Origin: RFSX01 sp964591455
Lineage (GTDB): Bacteria; Bacteroidota; Bacteroidia; Chitinophagales; Saprospiraceae
Reading direction: 5' to 3'
DNA: 64,000 bases
Assembly (NCBI GenBank): GCA_964591455.1
Contig: CAZQDZ010000024.1
Coordinates: 1-64,000, forward strand
Part shown: positions 8,914 through 17,395 of the stretch, one piece after another
How positions within the stretch are numbered: position 1 is the stretch's first letter
How the letters are laid out: each line of letters begins with the position of its first letter
Notes under the pieces: model-generated
What the model saw: the letters and a program-made list of their open reading frames with translations, nothing else
Told to the model about the DNA's origin: nothing
Database searches by the model: none
Translations under genes and position numbers: made by a program

Positions 8914-9939
8914 TTATTGTGAGCTATTGATTATATAATAGGTGATTTTAGTTAACCATTTAGTAGGATCTTTCTCAGTGGTAGGATCCGTCACATATTC
9001 TTCTATCACTGGATAATTGACTAATAAACCATGATCTTTAAGATAGGCATCTATCGCATTGTGGGCTGTTTCAGTCTTGCTATAATCACCATAATAATCT
9101 ACCTGGACAGCCTTTCCATCCGGTAGGGTTTGGCTGATAAAACCGGGAATATTAGCCAGCGTTTTTGTGGGGATAGCAGCTGCCATGTCTGTGGTGCTAT
9201 TGGATTGATTCCATGAATAGAACAAACCACTTGGCATACCATCCATCTCCAGATTTTCGCCTTGAGCCTTAGCAAACAAAGCGCCTAGATTTTGTGCATA
9301 GAACTGAGATATATTTTCTTGACTGACTTGCTGTCTGTTCATAACATAAGACTTCTCACCTACATAGACTTCATTTATTTTGTATCCATTGTAGACGCCA
9401 TTTTTTGCTCTATCTTCTACAATCTTTCTAATATTTGATAATCCTTTTACATAACTCTTCTTGAGCTTACCCTTCATGAATAAATTAAATGGTCTGAATA
9501 TGAAAGGTGTATCAGCCCCTTCAAAATCCCAGGTAACACTAGTTTTCTGACCTTCAGACTTAAAGGCCCAGTTGCTTTTTGATTCTCCATCCCAGTCACT
9601 GAATTTAAGCGTTGTATTGATGCTTTCGTTAGGCACAGAAGCAATTATACTTTGTGATCCTTCGCCCACCTCTTTGTTTCCTTTCCAGCTATAGGAAGCG
9701 CCGGCTCCTTCAGACTTTTCAGAATAAGTGCTGACCATATTTGGATCCAGCTCCAACCATGGAGACCAATCTTGCCATTTTTTAAAATCATTGACAATAT
9801 TATAAACCATAGCAGGAGGAGCTTCCATCGTCTCAGTTTGTGATAGCTCCATTTTCTTTGGAGATAGGGCCATCAGGATTATCGCACCTACGGCAATTAC
9901 CACCAATATTATGATTAAGAACTTTAGAAAGGTCCGCAT
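8914..9939 (-). CDS. SRPBCC-domain membrane-anchored protein
   Basis: A 341-residue protein. Residues 5-27 form an N-terminal membrane anchor (FLKFLIIILVVIAVGAIILM). Residues about 35-175 carry a START/SRPBCC (polyketide cyclase-like) fold with the typical PPAMVYNIVNDFKKWQDWSPW beginning. Residues 185-341 resemble the GyrI-like small-molecule-binding domain often fused to it in Bacteroidota. A hydrophobic-ligand-binding role is likely, but no substrate can be named. It lies between hemJ and the DUF6702 gene in the same direction, with a 93-base gap before the latter. Confidence 0.8.
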   Translation of the reverse strand: MRTFLKFLIIILVVIAVGAIILMALSPKKMELSQTETMEAPPAMVYNIVNDFKKWQDWSPWLELDPNMVSTYSEKSEGAGASYSWKGNKEVGEGSQSIIASVPNESINTTLKFSDWDGESKSNWAFKSEGQKTSVTWDFEGADTPFIFRPFNLFMKGKLKKSYVKGLSNIRKIVEDRAKNGVYNGYKINEVYVGEKSYVMNRQQVSQENISQFYAQNLGALFAKAQGENLEMDGMPSGLFYSWNQSNSTTDMAAAIPTKTLANIPGFISQTLPDGKAVQVDYYGDYSKTETAHNAIDAYLKDHGLLVNYPVIEEYVTDPTTEKDPTKWLTKITYYIINSSQ

Positions 9940-9956
9940 AAGTAAAGTTTGAGTAG

Positions 9957-10499
9957 TTATTTATTAAGTCTAATTCGACGATATAATCTTGTCAGTAAGA
10001 CTAAGACAATTGCAAATAAAATAATTCCTGCGATGGTATATCCAAAGTTCAGCAAATTCTTGTAAACAGCAAGTAATATTATTGTTACCAAAAACAAAGT
10101 TGGAACCTCATTGAATAGCCGCATTTTATGAGAAGACATAATCTTATGCCCCGACTGTAACTTGCTTATCATTTTGCCTGCATATTCGGTATAACCAGAT
10201 AGTAAGAATACCAGTACTAATTTCGCATGTAACCAATAATTGGCTTGAAAATACTCCATTCCTCTAATTACAATCAGCGAAATGCCACAAACCCAGGTGA
10301 GTATCATAGCTGGTTTCATTATAATGCGAAAGAGTCTCTTTTCCATTATATGATATTGGCTAACTAATATCGACTTGTCAGGCTCTGGCTTGTCTAAGGC
10401 TTCTACATGATATACGAAGAGACGTATCAGATAGAATAGACCCACAAACCATGCGACCATAGATATGAGATGCAAGCTCTTGAGGAAAAGAAAATTCAT
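9957..10499 (-). CDS. hemJ: HemJ-type protoporphyrinogen IX oxidase
   Basis: A 180-residue integral membrane protein with four or five predicted helices, of the CopD/HemJ (UPF0093) type. HemJ oxidises protoporphyrinogen IX to protoporphyrin IX using a heme b cofactor. The conserved N-terminal KSLHLISMVAWFVGLFYL carries the family histidine; YWLHAKLVLVFLLSGY and HKMRLFNEVPT follow. hemB in the same run supports a heme role, although other genes lie between. It ends 17 bases from the SRPBCC gene. Confidence 0.85.
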   Translation of the reverse strand: MNFLFLKSLHLISMVAWFVGLFYLIRLFVYHVEALDKPEPDKSILVSQYHIMEKRLFRIIMKPAMILTWVCGISLIVIRGMEYFQANYWLHAKLVLVFLLSGYTEYAGKMISKLQSGHKIMSSHKMRLFNEVPTLFLVTIILLAVYKNLLNFGYTIAGIILFAIVLVLLTRLYRRIRLNK

Positions 10500-10515
10500 G
10501 ATGTAAATATAGGCT

Positions 10516-11886
10516 CTATGAGAAGAGCATGGACACCAAATCCTCTATTTTACTCACAGGAAATAGCTCGATGCCTTTTGGCTTTTTACTTATGCCTTTA
10601 AGATTATACTTAGACAAGTACATAGCCTCGAAACCCAATCTACTTGCTTCTTCTATACGTTGTTCTATACGATTAACGGCTCTCACCTCTCCAGTTAATC
10701 CTATTTCTCCTGCGAAACACACCTTTCCGCTCACGGGAATATTATGTAATGAAGATATGAGGGCGGCGATTATAGAGAAGTCCACAGCAGTATCTTGTAC
10801 TTTGAGTCCGCCAGCAATGTTCAGAAAAACATCATTTTGGCCAAAGAATAAGCCTGCCCTTTTCTCCAGCACTGCTAGTAGCATACTTAGTCTTCTTAGG
10901 TCAAAACCAGTACTAGATCGCTGAGGATTGCCATAAATCGCCTGACTCACAAGTGCTTGAGTTTCTATGAGCATAGGACGCATTCCTTCTATTGTCGTGG
11001 CCACTGTACTCCCACTGAAGGATTCATCACTCTGGCTTAGCAGTAGTTCAGAGGGATTAGCGACTTGTCTCAGTCCTGTAGCTTCCATAGCGTAGATTCC
11101 AATCTCTTCCGTGGATCCGAATCTGTTTTTCTTGGTCCTAAGTATCCGGTATATATGATTCCTATCTCCTTCAAATAGCAATACCGTATCCACAATATGC
11201 TCTAGTATTTTAGGGCCTGCAATAGAACCTTCTTTATTAATGTGGCCGATAATCATAACAGGAATGGCATTCTCCTTGGCAAATGATTGTAGGTCTGAAG
11301 TACATTCTCTAACCTGAGAAATGCTTCCAGCCATGGACTCTACTCTAGGTGAGGTGATGGTCTGGATAGAGTCTATCACCAGAAGCTGTGGATTAAGCGC
11401 TAGGCCTTGCTTCAGTATGTCATTAAGGTTCGTTTCAGATAGGATATGACAATTTTTGTTGTCTATACCTATTCTCTCAGCTCTCATCTTAATCTGCTGT
11501 GGCGATTCCTCTCCAGAAACGTACAATACATTTAGAGGACTTTTGAGCGCTAACTGAAGTAGAAGGGTAGACTTCCCTATACCTGGTTCACCCCCTATTA
11601 GTGTTATACTGCCTGGCACCAAGCCGCCGCCGAGTGTTCTGTTTAATTCACCATCTGACAAGATTGTTCTTGTCTGTTGGTGTTGCTTAATCTCCTGAAT
11701 TTTGATAGGCTTGGGTGCGGTGCGCTGCGCTTCTCTCCAAATATGCTTTGTTTGTTCTTTTGGTGTTAGTTTTTGCACCGTTTCTTCATGCAAAGAATTC
11801 CATTCTCCACAACTGGCGCATTTACCCTCCCACTTGCTAAAATTGGCACCACAATTACTACACGAAAACACCTTCTTTACCTTCAT
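10516..11886 (-). CDS. radA: DNA repair protein RadA
   Basis: RadA is a hexameric branch-migration ATPase in recombination. All parts are present in 456 residues: an N-terminal C4 zinc finger (CSNC and CASC at residues 9-12 and 23-26), Walker A GGEPGIGKSTLL, the RadA-specific KKNRFGS motif, and a C-terminal Lon-like domain (IAGGLKVQDTAVD, VCFAGEIGLTGEVR). The start MKVKKVFSCSNC at 11886 is preferred over an ATG nine bases upstream because it matches the family. It is the first gene of the minus-strand run down to hemB; the hemJ gene follows after 16 bases. Confidence 0.96.
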   Translation of the reverse strand: MKVKKVFSCSNCGANFSKWEGKCASCGEWNSLHEETVQKLTPKEQTKHIWREAQRTAPKPIKIQEIKQHQQTRTILSDGELNRTLGGGLVPGSITLIGGEPGIGKSTLLLQLALKSPLNVLYVSGEESPQQIKMRAERIGIDNKNCHILSETNLNDILKQGLALNPQLLVIDSIQTITSPRVESMAGSISQVRECTSDLQSFAKENAIPVMIIGHINKEGSIAGPKILEHIVDTVLLFEGDRNHIYRILRTKKNRFGSTEEIGIYAMEATGLRQVANPSELLLSQSDESFSGSTVATTIEGMRPMLIETQALVSQAIYGNPQRSSTGFDLRRLSMLLAVLEKRAGLFFGQNDVFLNIAGGLKVQDTAVDFSIIAALISSLHNIPVSGKVCFAGEIGLTGEVRAVNRIEQRIEEASRLGFEAMYLSKYNLKGISKKPKGIELFPVSKIEDLVSMLFS

Positions 11887-12046
11887 AATACACACATTAT
11901 CAGTTAATTATACATCACAATAAAAAATCTAAAAAAAAATGTGACCAATTCCGTTTTTTTCAGTCTCAATTCTAAACGTCTGTTCTCAGTTGTTTTTAAA
12001 GAGATAAAATAAGAGTCTTCTAATAGTGAGAAGATTTGAAAGATAG

Positions 12047-12075
12047 ATTGTTTTCAATTGGTTTTTTGGGGTTAT
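12047..12075 (+). repeat. 29-base direct repeat, copy 1
   Basis: Identical to 12143-12171. It begins with a small hairpin (ATTG-TTTT-CAAT) and ends in a T6 G4 stretch. It is directly followed by a stem-loop with T-run. Confidence 0.85.
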
Positions 12076-12114
12076 ACAGAGTGCTATTTTGCAAAAAAGG
12101 GCACTCTGTTTTTT
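12076..12114 (+). terminator. Stem-loop with T-run after repeat copy 1
   Basis: ACAGAGTGC (12076-12084) pairs perfectly with GCACTCTGT (12101-12109) around a 16-base loop, followed by six Ts. It has the form of a Rho-independent terminator on the plus strand, although no plus-strand protein gene precedes it, which suggests a small RNA ending here. Confidence 0.65.
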
Positions 12115-12142
12115 CCATTTTTATCGGTTGAAATATAAGAGA

Positions 12143-12171
12143 ATTGTTTTCAATTGGTTTTTTGGGGTTAT
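12143..12171 (+). repeat. 29-base direct repeat, copy 2
   Basis: Exact copy of 12047-12075, 96 bases downstream. It is followed by a second stem-loop with a different stem sequence in the same position. Confidence 0.85.
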
Positions 12172-12208
12172 GCAGGGTGCTTCGATATTTCGATAGTACC
12201 CTGTTCTT
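12172..12208 (+). terminator. Stem-loop after repeat copy 2
   Basis: CAGGGT (12173-12178) pairs with ACCCTG (12198-12203), with T-rich sequence after it. The stem differs from that of copy 1 at the same location while keeping the pairing, as expected if structure is selected. Confidence 0.5.
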
Positions 12209-12342
12209 ATTTAGGCTACCTCAGTAATACAATCCATTACAATTCTACCCAATTTTAAGAATTATCGTGCAGCCATTGTGCGCTGATAGTTACTCTGATA
12301 CGATAAGTGACTATAATCTTTCTGATTTAAAAGAGACGAAGC

Positions 12343-14661
12343 CTAAGATCTCACTTTCAATCCTATATAAAAAGTCCTTGGCTGTGCTGGTCCATACACA
12401 AAATTGCTATCTCGATTCTTTCCAATATCGAAGTCATTTTGGTAATCATTAAGGATATTTCTTATACCGCCGTAAAGCTCTAGGTTATTACCGAGCTTCT
12501 CTAGCTTAAGATTGTAGGCTAACCGTAAGCTTAATTCAGAAAAAGTTTCTGTGGTGATAATCTCGTCACGAAGTTGATTGGGAGCTCCTGCAAAATGAGG
12601 GACTTTCATAGTCCCAGTGTAAATATAGTTTAAGGCGGCGTTCCATTGCTTATTTGGCGTAAGCGTAAGTATCGCATAACCATAATCGTTAGGTGTGCGG
12701 ACAAATTCTCTAAGTCCTTCTAGTTCGTTTATGTATTGAACTGGTGAATCAAATTGACTTGTCTGGAGGGTGAAGCCACTTTCGAGTTGAATTTTTCGGT
12801 TGTAGTTGGCTCTTAGTTCTAAGGTGACACCTTGGACTGTGGCACCATCGCCATTCTGCTTTTCGAACAATTCTCCAAACGCATCCTCCCCCACAGGCTG
12901 AAGGACAAACGCCTTTTCTAATCTATTGTGAAATCCTTCTAAGGTAAAGCCTGCAACCCAATCCTCTGTCACCTTATCATAATTAATAGAGGCACTATAG
13001 CTCTTAGAATTCTCTTCTAGAAGATCTGGGGAAAGCGCTACTCTCGAAATACCTCCTCCCGCAAAAGCGATATGTAAATCAGTGTCAAAGGCTTGTGGTG
13101 CTCTGAATCCAGTTCCATAATTGACTCGGAACTGCGTGGTCGATCCTAATTTGTACAGTATAGATGCTCGAGGACTGAATAAGACTTTGTCTAGCAAATT
13201 GTGCTTATCCATTCTTACCCCAGATAGAATATTTACCTGAGGTAATATCTCCCAGTCACTTTGTATAAAGACACCTAGATTTCTGGTTGTCTGATCTATC
13301 AGATAGTTATAAGCAGGAATATCATCTAGAACCGAGTCATAGACATATTCCGTACCCACAGTTAGAATATTCTCACCGAAAATAAATGACTTCAAGGCAT
13401 GATTAAGCTGGATACCAACATTATAGGTGCTTACATCTGATGTACCATAGGGTGGATTGGCTATAAAACTATCGAACGCTTCAGTACCCTCATCTGGTTG
13501 TATGCCTGTATAATGTGTACGGTCTGTATTTTGCCATGCGGCATAGCTTATGAGAGAACTATTGCCATGATTAAAATTGATTTGATAATCAGCACTACCC
13601 AGCCATACACTGGTATTTCTTTCTTCTGACTGTAGCGTCAGATGTGCGGGAATGTCCGTTCTCATTTCTCCACCTAGTCGATATTCATTGATGTTACTTA
13701 GGCTGAATTCCAATTTTTGATTGTCACTAGGAAGAAAAAAGAAATTCGTTCCTAGTGATGTATTACTTAGCAGTGGTATTTCAGAGAAGTTATCTGCGTT
13801 GGCATCATAGAATCCCCGGTTCCTATGGTTCATAAAAAATGAAATACCGGATCGACTGTTCTCAGATACAAGAGTCGCATTGCCACTAAGTATGTTGTCA
13901 CCAGTCTGTCCTTCTATGTTTTGGTAGGTATAGTCGAGTTCATAACTATTGTCTGTAGGTATTTTAGTTAAGACATTGACCGTACCTCCGATAGCACTGG
14001 ACCCATATAGAGATGAACCACCACCACGGACAACTTCTATTTTGTCTATCATATTTGCAGGTAGTTGTTCTAGTCCATACAATCCCGTTAGTGGACTAAA
14101 AATCGGTCTACCATTAATAAGTATCTGAGAATAGCCTCCAGCCAATCCATTCATACGAAGTTGGGTATAGTTACAGGTCTGGCAGTCGGTCTCTACTCTA
14201 AGTCCTGGTTGGAATTTGAGGCCTTCTGAAAGGTTACACGCTTGCACATTATCCAAAGTCTTACTGTCCACAACATTGACAATGATTGGTGAAGAGGATT
14301 GTCTTTTGAAGGTCTTCGTGCCTGTAACGACGACTTCATCTATCTGAAATTTCGACGGCTTAAGATTTATTGATAAGGCTTTGCTGGGCCCTTTTTCACT
14401 GATACTTATTTCAGTGGTTTGGTCCTCATAACCAAGGTAGGTTGCCGTGATGTGATAGGTTCCTACGGGAATATCATGCAATGTATAATGTCCTTCAGAA
14501 TCAGTAGTCGTACCCAGACTCAGAGAATCAATGTATAACTGGGCATAGGCTACGGGTTGACCATCTCCTGTTAGATAACCGGACACAGTGCCAGTTTGTG
14601 CGGATGCCACTCCTAGTGTTATTGATAATAGGGTAAAGACTAATTCGATTCTAAGACGCAT
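12343..14661 (-). CDS. TonB-dependent outer-membrane receptor, probably metal uptake
   Basis: A 772-residue receptor: signal peptide (MRLRIELVFTLLSITLGVASAQ), CarboxypepD_reg-like domain (residues 25-110, VSGYLTGDGQPVAYAQLYID), TonB box-like segment and plug (DEVVVTGTK through GSSAIGGTVNVLTKIP), then a beta-barrel ending in a Bacteroidota-type FYIGLKVRS. The plug has a conserved CQTC motif (VETDCQTCNYTQLRMNGL). It is transcribed away from a DtxR/MntR-type metal regulator with two palindromes between them, so iron or manganese import under that regulator is likely. The exact ligand cannot be read from the sequence. Confidence 0.9.
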   Translation of the reverse strand: MRLRIELVFTLLSITLGVASAQTGTVSGYLTGDGQPVAYAQLYIDSLSLGTTTDSEGHYTLHDIPVGTYHITATYLGYEDQTTEISISEKGPSKALSINLKPSKFQIDEVVVTGTKTFKRQSSSPIIVNVVDSKTLDNVQACNLSEGLKFQPGLRVETDCQTCNYTQLRMNGLAGGYSQILINGRPIFSPLTGLYGLEQLPANMIDKIEVVRGGGSSLYGSSAIGGTVNVLTKIPTDNSYELDYTYQNIEGQTGDNILSGNATLVSENSRSGISFFMNHRNRGFYDANADNFSEIPLLSNTSLGTNFFFLPSDNQKLEFSLSNINEYRLGGEMRTDIPAHLTLQSEERNTSVWLGSADYQINFNHGNSSLISYAAWQNTDRTHYTGIQPDEGTEAFDSFIANPPYGTSDVSTYNVGIQLNHALKSFIFGENILTVGTEYVYDSVLDDIPAYNYLIDQTTRNLGVFIQSDWEILPQVNILSGVRMDKHNLLDKVLFSPRASILYKLGSTTQFRVNYGTGFRAPQAFDTDLHIAFAGGGISRVALSPDLLEENSKSYSASINYDKVTEDWVAGFTLEGFHNRLEKAFVLQPVGEDAFGELFEKQNGDGATVQGVTLELRANYNRKIQLESGFTLQTSQFDSPVQYINELEGLREFVRTPNDYGYAILTLTPNKQWNAALNYIYTGTMKVPHFAGAPNQLRDEIITTETFSELSLRLAYNLKLEKLGNNLELYGGIRNILNDYQNDFDIGKNRDSNFVYGPAQPRTFYIGLKVRS

Positions 14662-14692
14662 TCATTCCAATTTCGACTACTAAAATACAAAA

Positions 14693-14708
14693 GTTAGACA
14701 TACCTAAC
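14693..14708. promoter_or_regulatory. Palindrome between receptor and DtxR-type regulator
   Basis: GTTAG-acatac-CTAAC, with perfect five-base arms, 38 bases before the regulator ATG and 32 bases from the receptor ATG. Size and TTAG/CTAA arms resemble DtxR-family boxes. It is a candidate operator controlling both genes. Confidence 0.55.
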
Positions 14709-14711
14709 AAT

Positions 14712-14727
14712 AGAATTAGACAATTCT
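14712..14727. promoter_or_regulatory. Second palindrome before DtxR-type regulator
   Basis: AGAATT-agac-AATTCT, perfect six-base arms, four bases after the first palindrome. It could be a second regulator site or part of the promoter of the plus-strand gene. Confidence 0.4.
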
Positions 14728-14745
14728 CTATATCTTTATAGGGAA

Positions 14746-15411
14746 ATGAGCAAACACAACACCCAAACCAAGGAAAATTATATCAAGGCCCTGTATTTCT
14801 TGCATCTTGAAAATGAAGAAATCTCCTTGTCTAATCTGGGGAAAGCACTCAATGTAAGTAAGCCCACAGCAAATGATATGATTAAAAAGCTGCAGGCAAA
14901 TGGGATAGTGGTTTCAGAGAGATACAAGCCAATTAGAATTACTGAAAAGGGAAAAAGGAATGCAGCATCTATTATTAGAAAGCACAGATTGTCTGAGATG
15001 TTTTTATCTCAAATCATGGAATTTGGATGGGAAGAAGTTCATGAGATAGCAGAAGAATTAGAACATATAAAGACAGAAAAATTCTTCGACAGAATGGATG
15101 AGCTATTGGGCTTTCCATCAGTAGACCCACACGGCTCACCTATACCCGACAAAGAAGGCAACTTCAATAGGCCTAATTACATGCCTCTATCGAAAGTACC
15201 TGTAGAGTCCACAGTCATTGTCAAAGCACTCCAGAAAAGCTCTACTGATTTTCTCTTGTTTCTCAATAAGAAATCTATCCAACTAGGTACACACATCAAG
15301 GTATTGCACATCGAAAGTTTTGATAAAAGTTATACGGTATCTTACGATGATTTGTCTGATGTAGTCTTGAGCCAATCGATATGTGAGAAGCTGTTGGTGG
15401 AGTTAGTTTAA
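14746..15411 (+). CDS. DtxR/MntR-family metal-dependent repressor
   Basis: A 221-residue metalloregulator: N-terminal winged helix (LSNLGKALNVSKPTANDMIKKL as recognition region, residues 24-45), metal-binding/dimerisation domain (HRLSEMF, EVHEIAEELEH, then DPHGSPIP) and a C-terminal FeoA-like SH3 domain (residues 150-221). The motif usually written CPHG reads DPHG, so an Asp stands where iron-type members have Cys; this may shift the preference toward manganese. It is divergent from a TonB receptor, which it probably represses when metal is abundant. Confidence 0.9.
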   Translation: MSKHNTQTKENYIKALYFLHLENEEISLSNLGKALNVSKPTANDMIKKLQANGIVVSERYKPIRITEKGKRNAASIIRKHRLSEMFLSQIMEFGWEEVHEIAEELEHIKTEKFFDRMDELLGFPSVDPHGSPIPDKEGNFNRPNYMPLSKVPVESTVIVKALQKSSTDFLLFLNKKSIQLGTHIKVLHIESFDKSYTVSYDDLSDVVLSQSICEKLLVELV

Positions 15412-15485
15412 TGAGGTGGCATAAGTTTGTTTTTTAGATTTAATAAATGGTTTGGTGTTGTTTGTGATTAGCTAGTTATAGACGA

Positions 15486-16589
15486 TTACATTTCCATCCA
15501 TTCTAAGGGTGGTTGTCCAGCTCTGGAACGTTCTATAAGTAATTTGAAATGTGATTGGATTGCTGACCAAATGCTAGGTTGTGGAAAAGTCGCTACCTTA
15601 AATTTGTCACTGATAATTCTAATACGTTCCGTTATTGCTGGATAATGCACATGCGATACATATGGAAACAAGTGATGGGTCAGATGATGATTGAACCCAC
15701 CATATAGAGCAGTAACCAATTTGTTCTTTGTAGAAAAATCTGAAGTTGTCAGGAATTGGTGGCGCACCCAACTGTGATTAATTCTGCCGTTTTCATCTGG
15801 CTCTGGAAAGTGAGAGTGTTCACCGACATGCGTCGAAACCAAAGCAAATGTTACCGTGACACTGGAGATAATATTTCCTATAACAAAAGCTAATATTATA
15901 TCCGTCCAGTCAAATGGACATACCATAATCGGTATAATAATCATTCGACTTATGTATAAAATCTTTGCTCCAAAGAACTTCAAGTCACTTGAGCGCAAAT
16001 TCTTAGTTGTTACTTTCCTTAGTTTTTTATAATCGATAAAGTCCCTGTAACAAAACCATACTAAGGTATAAATGCAATATAGAAGAGGCATATACAAATG
16101 TTGGAATTTGTGAAATCGCCTGTGCACGTCTTGTGGAAATATTCTTACAATATCTGATTGTTGTAATTCGAGGTCTACCTTATATACATTAGTATGCGCA
16201 TGATGCGAATGCACGTGCTTGTATACCCATACTTGACTGCTAGCGCCTAGAAAATCAAATATTTTCACCCATAAACTATTCCATGGTTTGCTTCTGCAAA
16301 AAATATTATGGGCCGCCTCATGTCCTATGTTCAAAGCCAGGAAAACAGTTAATGGTCCCATAAGAACATAGCAGAGAATCAATGAAGTCAAGGATTCTGA
16401 AGCAAAAATCAATGAATAGCATAGTAAATAAGCTTTAAATAATAGGGTAGCTTTTAAATGCAATTGCCAGTTCCCAATCTTGTCCTTATTGCTGTTTGTG
16501 TCAAAGTATTCTTTGACGCTTTCATTCATGGCTTTTAGAAAAGCTTCATCACCCTGACTGTATGAGAGTTTACTTTTCATAGTTTCCAT
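15486..16589 (-). CDS. Membrane fatty acid desaturase
   Basis: A 367-residue di-iron membrane desaturase that introduces double bonds into acyl chains. The three histidine boxes are intact: HEAAH, HSHHAH, and HHLTHHLFP near the C-terminus, separated by hydrophobic helices. It belongs to the acyl-lipid/linoleoyl-CoA-type front-end desaturase group by box form, but lacks a cytochrome b5 domain. Its 5' end overlaps the upstream GNAT-like gene by 20 bases, so both are co-transcribed. Regiospecificity cannot be read from sequence. Confidence 0.9.
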   Translation of the reverse strand: METMKSKLSYSQGDEAFLKAMNESVKEYFDTNSNKDKIGNWQLHLKATLLFKAYLLCYSLIFASESLTSLILCYVLMGPLTVFLALNIGHEAAHNIFCRSKPWNSLWVKIFDFLGASSQVWVYKHVHSHHAHTNVYKVDLELQQSDIVRIFPQDVHRRFHKFQHLYMPLLYCIYTLVWFCYRDFIDYKKLRKVTTKNLRSSDLKFFGAKILYISRMIIIPIMVCPFDWTDIILAFVIGNIISSVTVTFALVSTHVGEHSHFPEPDENGRINHSWVRHQFLTTSDFSTKNKLVTALYGGFNHHLTHHLFPYVSHVHYPAITERIRIISDKFKVATFPQPSIWSAIQSHFKLLIERSRAGQPPLEWMEM

Positions 16590-17163
16590 ATTTTAAGAAC
16601 CAGATATGTTGACCATTGCTTTCTGTTTCTGTATAGCATTTAAATCCTGCTCTAAGGTATATTGGAAGCATTCGTTGTACAGCGGTCTCTATATAAATCG
16701 GTAAGTTATTCATCTTACTTTCGACCTTAAGATATTCCATGGCTTCATATAGCCCTGCATAGGTTTGTCTCTTCTCCTTTCCTGCTAGAAACCACACATA
16801 TAGATAATCGTTATCTCCTTGACGTATGGCATGTGCAATTCTTATTGCATTGACAGTATTTATAGAGGCTAGGGTTTCTTTCAATCTGACAAGAGAAAAG
16901 TGATTGAGTAAAAGGTTTAGTTTTGCTTTAATTAGTTCCCAATTTTGTCCTTGATTACTTTGCTGATAAAAGAGTAACAAGGTAGATTCGTCTGTAGATA
17001 GAAATATCCTTCCGCATCTCTTCACATGAGTATAGATGTACTCAAAAAAGGCTCTTAAGTGGATAGGTCTTCTAGACCTTAGCATGTTTTGAATGCGCTC
17101 ATTTTGCGCAAAGGATTGCATCAGCATGTTGACAATCTGATGTCTGTGGATTGTAGTTGTCAT
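16570..17163 (-). CDS. GNAT-like acetyltransferase
   Basis: A 197-residue soluble protein. The overall layout resembles weak GNAT N-acyltransferases: IFLSTDESTLLLFYQQ in the first half, a central strand region (YLYVWFLAGKEKRQTYAGLYEAM) and a C-terminal IYIETAVQRMLPIYLRAGF typical of the last GNAT motif (here 'YLRAGFKCYTE'). The acetyl-CoA loop is degenerate, so assignment rests on the C-terminal half. The 20-base overlap with the desaturase gene ties it to lipid metabolism or envelope modification. Confidence 0.6.
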   Translation of the reverse strand: MTTTIHRHQIVNMLMQSFAQNERIQNMLRSRRPIHLRAFFEYIYTHVKRCGRIFLSTDESTLLLFYQQSNQGQNWELIKAKLNLLLNHFSLVRLKETLASINTVNAIRIAHAIRQGDNDYLYVWFLAGKEKRQTYAGLYEAMEYLKVESKMNNLPIYIETAVQRMLPIYLRAGFKCYTETESNGQHIWFLKYGNYEK

Positions 17164-17366
17164 AATGTTTTCAGATTTAATTTGTTATTAATTAGATAGT
17201 CATCAAATCATGTTTTGTATCAGTAACTAGCTGTCATCTTTATCATTCATAGTTCTCAAATTTAGGAGACGACTATTCTGAGATTTATAAAAAATCAGGC
17301 ATTAATACCTATAATGGATAATTTGAAAAGTAATTTTGAGCGCAAGCGACACATTTTGCCTATATT

Positions 17367-17392
17367 AGGTAATTACTTGGCGTGAATTACCT
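17367..17392. promoter_or_regulatory. Inverted repeat at start of HTH gene
   Basis: AGGTAATT and AATTACCT form perfect eight-base arms around a ten-base spacer, ending three bases before the ATG at 17396. The position suits an autoregulatory operator or a translation-blocking hairpin. Confidence 0.5.
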
Positions 17393-17395
17393 GAT

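Larger units (their letters stand above)
11887..12342. other. Intergenic region with tandem repeat-hairpin element
   Basis: No protein gene of credible length. The region separates radA from the TonB receptor gene, both on the minus strand. It holds two copies of a 29-base repeat, each followed by a plus-strand stem-loop (listed separately). The radA promoter should lie near 11890-11960, where long A/T runs occur, but I see no clean element. Confidence 0.6.

Noticed and set aside
12047..12171. CRISPR array
   Set aside because: Only two repeats with a hairpin and T-run in between, no cas genes, and the 'spacer' pairs with itself.
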